Shown here: positions 36,530-55,511 of the stretch, one piece after another | Numbering within the stretch: the first letter of the stretch is position 1 | Layout: each line of letters begins with the position of its first letter | Source of the DNA: Ichthyophonus hoferi | Taxonomy: Eukaryota > Opisthokonta > Ichthyosporea > Ichthyophonida > Ichthyophonidae | Assembly: GCA_002751075.1 (NCBI GenBank) | Contig: NAOQ01000011.1 | Coordinates: forward strand, 32,788 to 96,787 | Direction of reading: 5' to 3' | DNA: 64,000 bases | Notes under the pieces: generated by a model | The model's input: only the letters and a program-made list of their open reading frames with translations | The model's database searches: none | Told to the model about the DNA's origin: nothing | Position numbers and translations under genes: made by a program

Positions 36530-37460
36530 CTTTTAAGATGGTGTTAAAACAGGAATATTTAATTATTTTGGGTGTTTCTTTATATAGCTATTAACATTTA
36601 ATATTATTAGCAATTATACTTACATGTGTAGCCTGGGAAAATAGTTGGTGCAATCTATTGGTGTTAAACAACAATCACAAAACCTGGTAATTCTATTAAG
36701 TCAACGATCCACGAATGATGAAAACATTTCACCCTAACCCTACATTCATCCACTGACCTCTACATGTGAAGACGCAATTTTACTACATCTCCACACTGGC
36801 TTTAAATCTTTATTTGAATATCAGCATCTCCAGCATCAAAGTGACACCAAGGTAACGTGCAAACAACTGCGTAACTCCTATATATTGCCTCAATCGTCAG
36901 ATGCCGGAGCCTACAACAGAGTCAGAGCCAGAGCTATAGCCAAAGTAAGCAGCAACATTTAACATACAATTTGATCAACTGTTTTTTGTTTTTTACATTG
37001 AGTGCCATACTATAGTTACTTCTGAATGTCAGGAGGATTCTATCAAAATAGAACCGGACAGTGATAGAGATCCTGCAACTATATAATAAGCCATTTTAGA
37101 TCATATGTTTCGGATCCAGATAACACATTGCTTAAGCATCTTGCTGACTTGCTTAATAATAAAAATGACTTACTATATCTGTACTTCGTGTATATAAAGG
37201 GACATGTTAAAATGCCCCTTAATTTGATATTCTCTCTCCTTCTAAACGAATATAGGACACAGGAACGCTACTGTCTCTACTTATTATTCTCAACAAATAG
37301 TAACAATAGTTATTATTTATATAGTAATATAGCATCTCTTACGGATTGTACGTACTGCATCACAAGCACTATTGCACCTAAACAAACTATAGCAAATTGT
37401 GGTAGCTCTAGCGCCTTGTCCACATTCTTCAGGGTCACCAATTGAGTGTTGTATAATAGG
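36530..37460 (+). repeat. Repeat family D, longest copy
   Basis: The left part (GTTAAAACAGGAATATTTAA, TAGCCTGGGAAAATAGTTGG, TTGGTGTTAAA) matches 53540-53700 and 63100-63240. The middle (AGATGCCGGAGCCTACAACA, then a short run of Glu/Pro-like codons) matches 63525-63600. The right part (AAAGGGACATGTTAAAATGC, CTGTCTCTACTTATTATTC) matches 53770-53880 and 20140-20220. A mobile-element relic is likely, class undetermined. Confidence 0.6.
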
Positions 37461-37689
37461 ACCATATATATTATGATACTGTTTAACAAATAAAAATGGA
37501 ATGCAAAGTTTTGTGTCGCGAACGTATTTTTATTTGCTTATAACGGTAGTGTATACGTACACAGGCATGCGGGGTTGCCGCGTACACCTTGGTGTATCGG
37601 AGGGCACTTATGTGTGAGCGAGCGGCTATGGCCTTTATTGGTTTGCAATGTACATTTATACTTCTCATTTTATCCTGATAACTCAATAC

Positions 37690-37800
37690 TAATAATATTC
37701 ATAAATATTCTTATCGGCTAATACAATCATGAAAGATTAAGAGAGATCCACCAGGAATGTCTAATCCTATCTCTTTGTACCCCTCCTAGAATGGTCCTTT
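37690..37800 (+). repeat. Short repeat resembling copia terminal sequence
   Basis: Similar to 2690-2790 in the same orientation and to 60190-60310 inverted: ATAAATATTCTTATCGGCTA, then ACAATCATGAAAGATTAAGA, then a GAT-CCA-CCAGG-like segment. Interpreted as a solitary, decayed terminal-repeat remnant. Confidence 0.35.
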
Positions 37801-38182
37801 AGCTAGCTACCTCATTGGTATGACTGATAGTAAACAAGGTAAGCTGGAGCCAAGCTTTTAATTTTATAGCGTTACAGGTTAAAATTTAAATTAAATGATT
37901 GATCTCCCTATTATTTATTAATAAATAATCACTTGTTTATTCTATATGCTTCTGTCGTTAATCAGATATCCAATCACATGCTTAGATGGAACTTTCAACC
38001 AAAAAAAAGATCATATAGTATGTATATTAGAAACTAATAATAATAATTCACATAGTATGTATTGACAAATAGATTTATCAAGTTGAAAAATATTCTGCAA
38101 TTAAATCATTATGCAACTGCAACTAAATCATCATGCAACTAACTAATCTTAAGTCACGATCATTGATCTACTTATTATCTGA

Positions 38183-38419
38183 GCTTCTGCGGTTAGCAAT
38201 CTTGCAACACGAACTAAAGTAGGAATTCCTCCTTCAGTAATATTTGAATATATTCGTAATAGATATTTAGAGATAGAGCCAACATACACACCTGTTTTTA
38301 CAATTTCTTCTATAGAAATTAGATCAGGTCATTTAATTATTACTACTGCTAGTCCAGAAAAATCAACGATTGTTCACAAAAACCAATTGAAAATCTCAAA
38401 GAACTGGGCAGGTCGTTAG
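38183..38419 (+). other. Unassigned open frame without ATG
   Basis: Open for 78 codons between stops, with peptide composition that looks protein-like rather than low-complexity: TRTKVGIPPSVIFEYIRNRY, then IEIRSGHLIITTASP. I do not recognise the family. No start codon or splice context could be assigned, and it lies in the repeat-rich stretch. It could be an exon, a transposon fragment or chance. The ending resembles the right end of repeat B. Confidence 0.3.
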
Positions 38420-39227
38420 AACTACCACAGATTCCTATATATAGTGTTAAGTAGTTTTCTTTATAGATTTTCATATCGTCTTTGGAAATCAATAATGGAC
38501 TGTATAAAACCCAGGGCAGCAAAATATTTAATATGTAGCCAAACCACCTTGAGCTTATGTGTTGTTTACTTGCTGCATTGGACAAGTTACATAATGCACT
38601 GAGATTGAAACCTTGCTATAGCCGATCATATGAACGAATAGTATTAAGTAGAACAATTAAGCTGTATGAAAAATCCCAATATCTCAGCATGAATTGGCTG
38701 CTATCTATTGGCCTATCAGGAACCTTGGTTATCTAAAGTATGTCCATCCTTGCAACCTTTCTTGTTTGGACATCTCGAAACTTCAATTCTTGATAATTTT
38801 AAAAGAATAATAGCATTCTCTAAAAAAAATACTCACTTTACAGGTAATGTAGTATATTCTTGACAACTACACATATATTAATTTACAACAGGAAAAGATG
38901 ACTTTGTCCAACTAGCCTGCTACCTGATTTTATTGCGGATTCTTCGGTTCCTCCTCTCCTAGTTACCATCTTTTCTCTCAAAATCCCAATTCGCCATGCA
39001 ATTCGAATCTATTCTTAGTTGTTCAAAATAGTTTGGAATGTTCTAAAACTATATGAACCAATAAAACAACATAACTAAAAATAGGCTCACCAATCTAAGC
39101 CGATTGCAATAACTAGTTCTATTTAATCTGCCATAATTGGTTTTGCAGTTTAGATTGGTCTTGTTGATAACGTACGCTATCAAAGTGAGTCAGGAAGCCT
39201 AAGGGTTTCATTACCACCACCGAAAAA
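38420..39227 (+). promoter_or_regulatory. Presumed upstream region of the PMT2 gene
   Basis: AT-rich intergenic DNA before the mannosyltransferase ATG. No motif stands out enough to be named. Confidence 0.3.
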
Positions 39228-42200
39228 ATGGTATCTGCTGTCCAGAGGAAGGCTGGTAAGCAAGAAAAAATAGATAAGGATGAAGAGGTTGACGATAATA
39301 AAACATTAGATCTAGATGATAATAATGGAAAGCCTTCTGACGATAAGGAGTTTGTTAAACCTGTTTGGAATAAGGATAAGGATGACAACAATAAACCCCT
39401 TGAAGGGGTTCAGGGAACAGTATACAGCTTCTTCACAACTAACGTACACGTTAAGTTTGCCCTTTTAATTGCCATTTTATCATTTGCTACCCGTTTTTAT
39501 AAATTACATCTCCCCGAAAAAGTATGCTGGGACGAGACTCACTTTGGAAAACATGCCAACTATTACATTAAACGCACCTTCTTTTTTGACCTCCACCCTC
39601 CCCTTGGTAAAATGCTCCTAGCCTTAGCCGGTATTCTAACCGGATATGATGGTAACCATCCATTTACTAACCCTGGAGAGGCATTTGGTGATGCTCATTA
39701 TCTGGGTATGCGTAGCTTGTGTGCCTTTTTCGGAGCATGTGTTCCTGTTCTTGCCTATGGTATTATGCTGAACCTTCAGTTCTCTACTGAGGCTGCTATT
39801 CTCTGTGGCCTCCTTCTTACCTTCGACAATGGTTTAACTACACTTTCCCGTTACATCCTCCTTGACATGCCCCTTATCTTCTTTATTGTTGGTTCTGTTT
39901 ATTGTTACACCAAATTCTATACGCTCCGTAACAGGCCTTTCGAATTTGTTTGGTGGATGTGGTTGGCATGTACAGGATCTTTCCTGGCCTGTGCTTTTGG
40001 AGTAAAGTGGGTGGGAGCCTTTGTTATTGCCTTTATTGGCTTATCAACTATCAAGGAGTTATGGGATATATTTGGTGACCAAAGTATCTCTCTTAACAAA
40101 GTCACCAGACACTTTATGGCTCGCGTGGTTTGTCTTATTCTTCTTCCTATCGCTCTCTATCTTTCCTTCTTTGCCGTGCACTTTGCTGTATTGGATACAA
40201 CAGGACCTGGGGATGGTTTTATGTCCTCCCTCTTCCAATCTACTCTAGTGGGTAATAACCTTTATGATGCGGAAAATCCCATTGCCGTTGCCTACAACTC
40301 CGAAGTAACAGTGAAACAACTGCGACCAACCGGTGCTCTTCTTCATTCCCATGCCGATCGCTATCCTGGGGAGGATGAATCGAGACAACAGGTAAAGTTA
40401 CTATGTTTATATGCGTGTACGTTGGAATATATATATATATATGCTTATGTACTATATATAACTATAACTAGGACATGCCACATACATATATGTAGGTGTG
40501 TGTGTATAGATTGGTCTTGAAACTATTATGTAAACTCAGCCCAGTGGGCATCCTATTATATCATTAGCTTGTGGCGTATGATTTATAGGACATACAGATA
40601 TGGTATTTGAAATAATTTACATACTCTGCTATTTTGCCCTTTGTGAGACTATCTTTGTGTTTTCCCCCATCCATCTCTCTCCTCCATGTACCTAATCTAT
40701 GTTCTAGCCTATCCCATAGTACTTTCTGGATATATCACCTCCTATAACGTAATGATGCTATCTCTCTCTCTTATATGTAGACACCTACCTACCGAGGACA
40801 TGCCTCAGTTGCATTTTAATACTATTACCTGTTACTTCCTCAACCATGCTATCTCCCTAGCTGCTTTTTCTCTTCCTCCCTTTCTCTTACTATACATATA
40901 GCACACACTCCTTTAGAGGCATCTATTCTACTCTATCCTTTATGTTTGTTTATGCACACCTTCTACATATACACTATATGTTTACCATCATCTTCTCCCA
41001 AGGTCACTACCTACTCCTTCAAAGATGATAATAACAGGTGGATGATAGGCTATCCCTATGGTGTTAACATCGACACGGATACGCCTAACTTTGTCAAACA
41101 TGGTGACGTCATACGTATGATTCACATTCCCACATCGAGATATCTTCAGTCTGACGACACGCCCGCACCAATTACCACTGAACATAAAAGGGTATGTAGG
41201 TGTAATGATTGGTTTAGTATTGTATAGTCATTAGTGTCTGCTTTGATTCGCGCACTATCACACAACCACTGTGCGATATACATAACGGCCCATAACCTCG
41301 TATATGTGTACCAATCTGTATAAATGTGATAACAACCAACATTCCCACTATCAATATATTATGTTTCCTGTATAACTATCCTTTTTGTTGGTTTATAAAA
41401 ATAATAGCAATAGTAGTACAGAGTACTAATAGGAATTAATAGAATAATGCACCGTGTACGTGTTCAGGCCCCAGAGTTACGTCATTCATTATTATTCTAT
41501 TTTATTCAGGCATATCGTTTTAGTTTGCAGCTTTTCTATTCGCTTCTCTGTCGAGCTCTTACCTACATCATATTATTCTAACCAATCGCTCGCTCTTTCA
41601 TATTTTATCATATTATATTATATTATATCGTCAGGTTGCATGCAATGGTCACCATCCCAACCTTCAAGATGAACATCAGCTGTGGAGGGTGGAACTGGAT
41701 GGATTGGATGAGGTGGATCCTGAAAAGGTTGCACAGGATACAAGTGACAAGTACCGTTTAAGCCTATTGACTACTAAGTTCCGCTTGATTCACACCCATT
41801 CTGGATGTGCTTTGACCAATAATGTATGTAACCAGCCCGGACTATATATGTGTATCTTGTGCATATGTGGTCATAAATTGATAATATATAATATTTATTT
41901 TTTTGTTTACATACATTATCAACACTTCAAAGACCCTATAGATTGACAGATAAAAGAGATGATGAATACACCCATGTTTTGCAAAGAGCTGATGTTAAAT
42001 CTCCAATGACACACGCAAAACGTAATCATTCCGTCTTAAATATAATTCAATTTATTGCAACAAAATAACAACGTGTTAAGCTTTCAGTTGTCTGCAATTC
42101 CTTTGATATATAATCTTATGTTATGTTGTAAATAATTGTATGTCTGTCTTGGTTTATGAATGTCTTGAACATTTAATGAGCTGTTTTGATTGATTATAAA

Positions 42201-43628
42201 TAATGTTGCTGGTTATTAATTAACCTTCTAATAATGCGATTTCAATTTTAAAATGCCTTTGCGATTGGTTGAATTGAATTTGGGTTTTTTTCTCTTTTAA
42301 GTGGACTTGCTAAATGTACTCTTTGTGATTGGTTAATATTTTAACCCACCATATAGTTTATGAACAATCCTTTATTTTTATACTATTACATGATTTTGTT
42401 GGATGTACTTCTTAACACTGGTCTTTGCTTTTGTATAATTCAATTTAGTAACTATTGACAGTATGTATGTGGATATTAATCGATCATTAATTATGGAATT
42501 GAATTGTGCAATATAATGTGAAGATCAGCACGGCATCCCGTGCATTCTCGTTTCAGTCTGTTTCAGTGGTGGTTTTGGCGTAGTATGCAAAGACTTTTCA
42601 TAAAAGGTGATATGGAAGCAGGTACTTTGTACTCTATAATATAACTGTGTTTTATGATCAATATATAACAACTTACTATTTATTAGTTGGGCGAGCATCA
42701 CCTCGCTTTATGGACCTACCATCCTTAGGAAAGTATAGTTCAAACCATGCATGTATGCATGTATACCTTTCCTATATCAGGAACAAGATAACAAACTAAT
42801 TTTCTCACCCAGTAATGCTCTCTGACACATGGGGGTATGTCTTCACACTTTCAGGGGGTCAAGCTTCCTCAGTGGGGCTTTGATCAAGGTGAGGTGACAT
42901 GTTCCTCAAACCGGGAAGGCCCAGGGACCTTATGGAACATAGAGTCCATTATTGATGCAAGGCTACCTAAGAAGAAAGTGTCGGCCCTCCAGCCAGGATT
43001 CCTTTCGATGGTTTTGGAGCTTCATCAGGTGATGGGGACAGTCAACAATGATCTTATACCTAAGAAGGATGAGGACCCCTCCAAGCCATGGCATTGGCCT
43101 ATTCTCTTCAGGGGACAGAACTTTACCCCCTGGGGTAATGATGATCATCGTATCGTCCTCTTAGGAAACCCTGTTATCTGGATGTTTAACTTGGCTGCAC
43201 TTGCTGTCTTTTTAATCGCCTATCTTATGAATATGGCCCTATACCAACGCGGCTGGGAATGTCCTGCCATTAAGGAACGCCGGGCTACTCTACAGAATTG
43301 TGGTGGTTGGGTGCTGATAGGTTATCTTCTACATTATGTTCCCTTTTATTTTATGTCTCGTGTGCTCTACGTTCACCACTACTACCCTGCCCTTGTGTTC
43401 GCATGTATGATCTCAGCCATGATTCTAGATGAGATTATCTTCTGGATTGGGGTTGGGTTTGCCAGACTGGGCATGATGCAGCCTCACCGTGTCACATACA
43501 CCTGTGTGGCTCTGTGTATATGTGTGATGGTTGTGTCCTTTGTCCACTTTTCCCCCTTCACCTATGGCATGACAGGCCCCCGTGTAAACTACAATTACTT
43601 GCAGTGGGGTCGACAATGGCAGATCTAG
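39228..43628 (+). CDS. Protein O-mannosyltransferase, PMT2/POMT2 subfamily
   Basis: ER membrane GT39 enzyme that transfers mannose from dolichyl-phosphate mannose to Ser/Thr of secretory proteins. Exons: 39228-40391, 41003-41191, 41635-41823, 42855-43628, all phase 0, giving 771 residues, the usual PMT length. A Lys/Asp-rich cytosolic N-terminus (about residues 1-70) is followed by the PMT fold. It holds the catalytic Asp-Glu pair in VCWDETHFGKHANYY (D102, E103), then FFDLHPPLGKMLL and the GPGDGFMSSLFQ loop. The MIR region (about 365-520) starts at LLHSHADRYPG and runs through exons 2-3. Four or so C-terminal helices follow, with PSKPWHWPI and RVLYVHHYYPALVF. The latter, and overall similarity to POMT2, place it in the PMT2 branch, whose members work as heterodimers with a PMT1-type partner; none is visible here. 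Confidence 0.95.
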
Positions 43629-45094
43629 TTCTCAGCACTGTGTGCTTTACAGCTATAATAAAAGGACAACTACTAGTCCAATGGTCCATTATTATATACT
43701 GGGAATATTAAAGAAAATAAAAGCTTTTATCTTAAGGAAAACAATAATTTATTAGGTTACCTAAGGCGGAAAGAGTAACGTCTTTGCAAAGGCAATTATC
43801 ACCAGTTCCAAAGTATTCAAATTTTCTATGGTGGGTTTCGTTGGCTCAGGCTAAGATCATCATTTGTGCTGCAATGTGGATATGTTTGACTAACCCACAT
43901 ATATATATAGATAGATAGATATATTGGTGTGTATAGATTGTAGATAAAGGAATATTAGCATGTACGTTTCTCTATGTATTTAGATAAGTATATGTACATA
44001 TGTACATACGTATTGGGAAGTGTACTTGTGTATTAGTATGTATAAACATATCTATTAAAATGTGTACATTTTCATACTTGTGGATATACTATGCGTATAT
44101 ATAGAAGGATGGGTATATACGTATTTGTATACACATATATTATGATGTATATATATCTGGTTATTTGGGTATATCTATATTATGGTGGATATCACGATTC
44201 CTGATTGCTCACTGGTTGTTGCATATTCCGTCCACAGGTTATTGGTAGAATGTCATTTATTAAGTGCGTACAGTGGAGTGAGTGTGACGCAGGCCAGGTC
44301 AGCAATAAAAATAATCCGTCACTCTTCTACATCTTGCGTGAATACTCGAATAAAAACTACTTCATTCATAAAACTAAGAAAAATGTTACAAAATATCTAA
44401 ACTTCAGCCACCAACCAGTTAACCAATTTAAAATTTAAAATACATTGAGGTGGAGAACCACATGTATATGAAATGTTATGTAGGAAATAATTACAACGTA
44501 ATTGTACGGTCAAGTAATGAAACTGGCACCAATAGGAACAAATAAATAAAAATATGATGAAAATGCTAAAAGGTAGTGATTGGGTAAATACAAACATCCT
44601 AATATCCAATGGGATATACATAAATCTACACTGTAGAAACGGCTACGTAAAACATCGGGGGTAAGTTCTTTGTCGATCTCATAGATGTGTCAAGATTCTG
44701 CTGCATCATAGCGGTCAAGGTTCAGACGATATGGCATACCCTCTATATGGTGCCCAGAGCCGACTAAGACAAGATGGATCGATAATAGTTTTAGCCTATA
44801 AGAGGTGGTAAAAGGTTAGCCATGGTCAATCAGAAAGCTCGCACAAATTTAAAATCATGCCTGATGGAAGGAATCGACTTATTGATGATAGTACATATAC
44901 CTTCCTAGCTCTGTAGTGGATTACTTCTGACCAATGAATGCATCCTTTAAGTATAGACTACAGTCTTGTCATAAAACTTACTCTCCTGCTCATTACTACA
45001 TTTAAAGGAGCCAATAGGGCAGGAGGATAACATATATCATTGACTGCCTGGTAATAACCATATAACCATATATAATAATAAGGCAATAAGTCAC
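43629..45094. other. Intergenic between convergent PMT2 and MYST genes
   Basis: Contains the 3' end of PMT2 (an AATAAA-like AAATAAAAG near 43719), a GATA run at 43906-43922 and AT-rich filler. The small open frames at 44182-44438 have no recognisable relative. Confidence 0.4.
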
Positions 45095-45119
45095 NNNNNN
45101 NNNNNNNNNNNNNNNNNNN
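45095..45119. other. Assembly gap, 25 N
   Basis: Run of 25 N next to a minisatellite. The true length is probably unknown, since this is a typical break in a tandem array. Confidence 0.95.
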
Positions 45120-45370
45120 GCATACAGTATATATAACGTATATAGGGTACATAAGGCATATATGGTATACAAAGCATACAGTATATATAAGGTATACAGG
45201 GTATATAAGGTATATAGGGTACATAAGGCATATATGGTATACAAAGCATACAGTATATATAAGGTATACAAGATATATAAGGTATATAGGGTACATAAGG
45301 TATACATGGTATATAAGGTATACAAGGTATATAAGGTCTACAGGGTATATAAGGTATATAGGGTATATAG
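45120..45370. repeat. Minisatellite of 9-base GGTATATAA-like monomers
   Basis: Monomers such as GGTATATAA and GGTATACAA are grouped into a higher-order unit of about 72 bases, repeating from about 45175, 45247 and 45319, with a shortened unit at 45121. Because monomers are multiples of three, all frames stay open. The array ends four bases from the MYST stop codon, so it would lie at the start of that gene's 3' untranslated region. Confidence 0.85.
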
Positions 45371-45373
45371 GGG

Positions 45374-52265
<6,892 letters not shown>

Positions 52266-52385
52266 CCCTGAGGGCTAGGTCGAAAAAATTTGTACCAACA
52301 GCACCTACCAACCTATATAATATATAATATATAATATATATTACATATTATATTATATTATAAAATCATAAAAGCAGATTTATAT

Positions 52386-52620
52386 ATCACAACGGATAGT
52401 TGCGCTCAGAAATCCAAATATCCAAAACCCATTAACTACCAAATAAGACGTAATTTTGGTTTTAACATAGTGAGACGTTAATTATAGGAAGTCCAATAGG
52501 ATTTTATATATATAATATAATATAATGTTATAAATCCTTTTACAAATCACAACGGATAGTTGCGCTCAGAAATCCACTGTCAAAACCCATTAACTCCCAA
52601 CCAGAAGACATAATTTTAAT
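52386..52620. repeat. Duplicated 31-base element upstream of the MYST gene
   Basis: The 31 bases at 52386-52416, which include CAACGGATAGTTGCGCTCAG, recur without a mismatch at 52546-52576, 160 bases away. The following AAAACCCATTAACT is also shared, while the rest of the flanks has drifted. The copies begin about 120 and 280 bases upstream of the ATG at 52265. Confidence 0.8.
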
Positions 52621-53534
52621 TTTAAAATATAGGGTGGGTAAAAGCAATGAAACTTCAAAGTTGTTGGAAATCTAATATAATTTGATCGGATATGATTGGT
52701 GTATATATATTAATAGTACATAAAAATATGTAAATATTGTAGATAGAAAAGCGCGGATATAGAATGGTCTATGTAGATATGTAACATATATCCTAAACTA
52801 AATATTTACAGGCTTTAGGATAAATTCTATACACATATTTTTATCACCTTGGCAACAACCTTATCTCAGAAAGGTAATCGGAAGATTAGTAGTGTAATAT
52901 TTTGGTGCAATGGGTCCATGTTAGAAAAAAATTAGCAGTAGTAATAGAGAAATAAACAGTTAATACACTCGTAAATAAAAGTGCTGCTATCAAGTTTAGA
53001 TGTTGGTTTTAATAGCTTCCTGTAATTAAATATATATTTTTTAAAAAATGTATTGAAAGAGTCAATTATGTACTAATTTAGCATTTTAAGGCTTGTTAGA
53101 ATGGAGAGATAGGCTGATCCTGTGACGTATAACAATCTATATATGATAAAACATCAAAGTTGGGTGTTATGCTAATGTATAGTCTTATATATGCGGAATT
53201 ATGTCGAGTTAAAATTAAGTTTTATTATGAACAAAGTTGGTTTTAGGTAGTGGACTAGACTATAAGCTTGATGAGATGCGGATTAGGCAGCTGTAGCAGT
53301 TGATGAATACAGTCCCTGGACTACGTATCCATTATTATTTGGCAAGACTCGATGGCAAAAAAATATGCTAGAGGCAGGCTCGTTGACTACTAATCACTAT
53401 GCATTATCTTTTCTCTTCCCTTATACTAGAAAGAGTGTAGATTCTAGTCACCTGCCAACTGCAATTTTTAAGGCAGATTGCCTAAGCAAAAGAATAACTG
53501 AACTTCTTTAAATTGACTGAAGATACAAGTTATA
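52621..53534. other. Intergenic, nothing recognised
   Basis: AT-rich sequence with no supported gene or repeat. If an upstream MYST exon exists, this is intron. Confidence 0.35.
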
Positions 53535-54440
53535 TAGCTGTAAGATTGATTCGTTAAAACAGAAATATTTGATTAATTTAGGTATTTCTTTCCATAATTA
53601 AATTATTTGGTATTATTGATAATTATTATTATATATGTAGTCTGGAAAAATAGTTAGTGCCATCTATTGGTGTTAATGGCAATCCAAGATGATTGATCAG
53701 AATTGAACCAGCCATGGCAAAGGTCCTGCTGACTTGTTTAATAATCAAAATATGCTTTGGCATATCTGTACTCCATGTATGCAAAAGGACACACTAAAGT
53801 GTCCCTGAATTTGGTATTATCTCTCCTTTTAAACGAATACAGGTCACAGGAACACTCCTGTCTCTACTTATTATTCCCAACCAACATGATTTCATCGGCC
53901 AAATCAATATCTAGGACAAGACTGTAGGTCCCCTACCTATTGGCTAATAGATATGATCGCGTAATGATTGGCTAACTAAAAATATCGCCTATTGTTTAAT
54001 AATAAATTGTTATAGCTGTTTATAGGAATATCTATCCAGCAGCGTTTATTAAGGATTGCAGTCTTGTAACTGCTAGGGGGAACCCCACACTCCTTCACTA
54101 TGTTGGAGCAACTTGGACGTTTGCCCTCAACAACATTACAAATCATGGATTTATGACCATCGCTATCCCATGTCAACGGATTTTCTGCTGGATCACTTAC
54201 GAATCTCACGGGGCCATCGGCGCACGGCAACGATGGTTTATCTTAGCCGCCCAACCAACTGTGCTTTCCTAGCATTATCAGACTTTGGGTTTAGTTCTCA
54301 GTTTCTGCCAACTTGCTTAATACTAAAAACAAATATTAGCCTCTCTGCACTCCATGAATATAAGGTACTCATTAAAATACACCTTAATTCAATACTCCCT
54401 CAATTCTAACTAGATAAAAATTGCGCAACCAAACCTGCTT
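53535..54440 (+). repeat. Repeat family D, two adjoining copies
   Basis: Bases 53540-53930 match 36540-36700 and 37130-37290 with the middle missing. Bases 53990-54440 match 19830-20190. Shared landmarks are TAGTCTGGAAAAATAGTTAG, CTGACTTGTTTAATAA, CAGGAACACTCCTGTCTCTA and GCCCTCAACAA. The two blocks probably belong to one family arranged in different orders by deletion or nested insertion. Confidence 0.6.
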
Positions 54441-54838
54441 CTCTTATACCAAATATGGTAGCATGTATCTAACCGACAGCTTCAAAAGGATTAATACCCT
54501 GTTATGTTAGTATTATGGACTTCGTATTCAAATAACCCTTTCTGTTGGTAGCTAAACGTTGTTAAATCTTAGTTAAATTATTCCGTTCCTATCAAAATCT
54601 AAATATAGACATTTAAAGTGCTAACCCTGCCTCTCTCCTGAAATACTGAGTGTACACTACCACCCCTGTAAATAATTTAAGAAAAATATTAATAAATAAA
54701 ACCAAACATTCATAACTTAAAAACGCCAATACAACTCATTAAGCGACGATGCTATAAATAAATACATTTACCTTAAAAAAAAACCCCCATAGAGTAAATA
54801 AAAGCCTAGTAAAATTTGGGCGAAATAAAAAAAAATAT
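54441..54838. other. Intergenic, nothing recognised
   Basis: AT-rich filler leading into the GC-rich islet. Short similarity to 35660 (ATATAGACATTTAAAG) suggests repeat debris. Confidence 0.3.
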
Positions 54839-55052
54839 AGCGCGGGCCTCAGGAGAGATATTGCAAGCTGCCGACAAGTCTCCCGGATAAACCCACGCGT
54901 TACTCTTAGTTCCGCTTGGCCATGGCATAATCACAGACAGAAAACACCACCGGCTTAAGGCAAAACATATTGGCAGCTCGCCACACGCCCGAAGGCATGC
55001 GGTCGAACTACCGACTCAAAGTTATTGGTAACTTTTCCGAGGGGTAGTAGCA
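54839..55052 (-). other. GC-rich islet with an SSU-rRNA-like motif
   Basis: About 210 bases of roughly half G+C in DNA that is otherwise strongly AT-rich. On the minus strand the bases at 54905-54892 read GAGTAACGCGTGGG, as in the GAGTAACGCGTGGGT motif near the 5' end of bacterial and mitochondrial small-subunit rRNA. The sequence before it, AAGCGGAACTAA, sits where rRNA has GGCGGACGGGT. A minus-strand frame (MPSGVWRAANMFCLKPVVF, ending MAKRN) is also open for 30 codons. It could be a nuclear copy of organellar rRNA, a promoter islet or an exon. The evidence is one motif plus composition. Confidence 0.3.
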
Positions 55053-55443
55053 ACCAAATAATTATTGGCGATTGTGGGTTATGATGTTTTATAAATTAAA
55101 TTGGCTGTTTTTGATTGGTTAGGGACACCAATGCAAACAAGATGTTAGATTTGAACCAATTCGAATAATGAATAATCCTGTTGTGATATTGTGAAAAATA
55201 AAATCATATCAAGACTAATTAAAACAAAATAAATATTATATATCTTTATATATATTAAAATCTATTCATTATCAATATTATATTTAAATTTTATATAGTT
55301 ATATCTGTATAAATAATTGTTAGATGCTACTGTTATTAAGTCTGTTTTACCCTGATAGTGTTTAATATTTGGATTTACCCAAATGATTTTTGAGGTTTCC
55401 CGATTGGTAAGTACATACTAACCTATTATTGGTTCTTGTATAC
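55053..55443. other. Intergenic, nothing recognised
   Basis: AT-rich sequence without a supported feature. Confidence 0.3.
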
Positions 55444-55511
55444 CAATCATCAAACTCCAATGTCGCTTTTGTTTAGGTCGCCTTCCATTAAAGCCGTTTT
55501 GGGAGGCCAGT
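55444..55511 (-). CDS. Candidate upstream exon of the MYST gene
   Basis: On the minus strand a strong acceptor (a run of T, then ACAG) precedes 55511, and a GTATAC donor follows 55444. The 68 bases between are open in one frame that encodes a basic stretch, NGRRPKQKRHWSLMI. It ends in phase 1, which fits the phase required by the CTCAG acceptor just before the MYST ATG (giving Gly then Met). A phase match alone has a one-in-three chance, and the joining intron would be 3.2 kb, longer than any other here. It may instead be an untranslated exon or chance. Confidence 0.25.
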
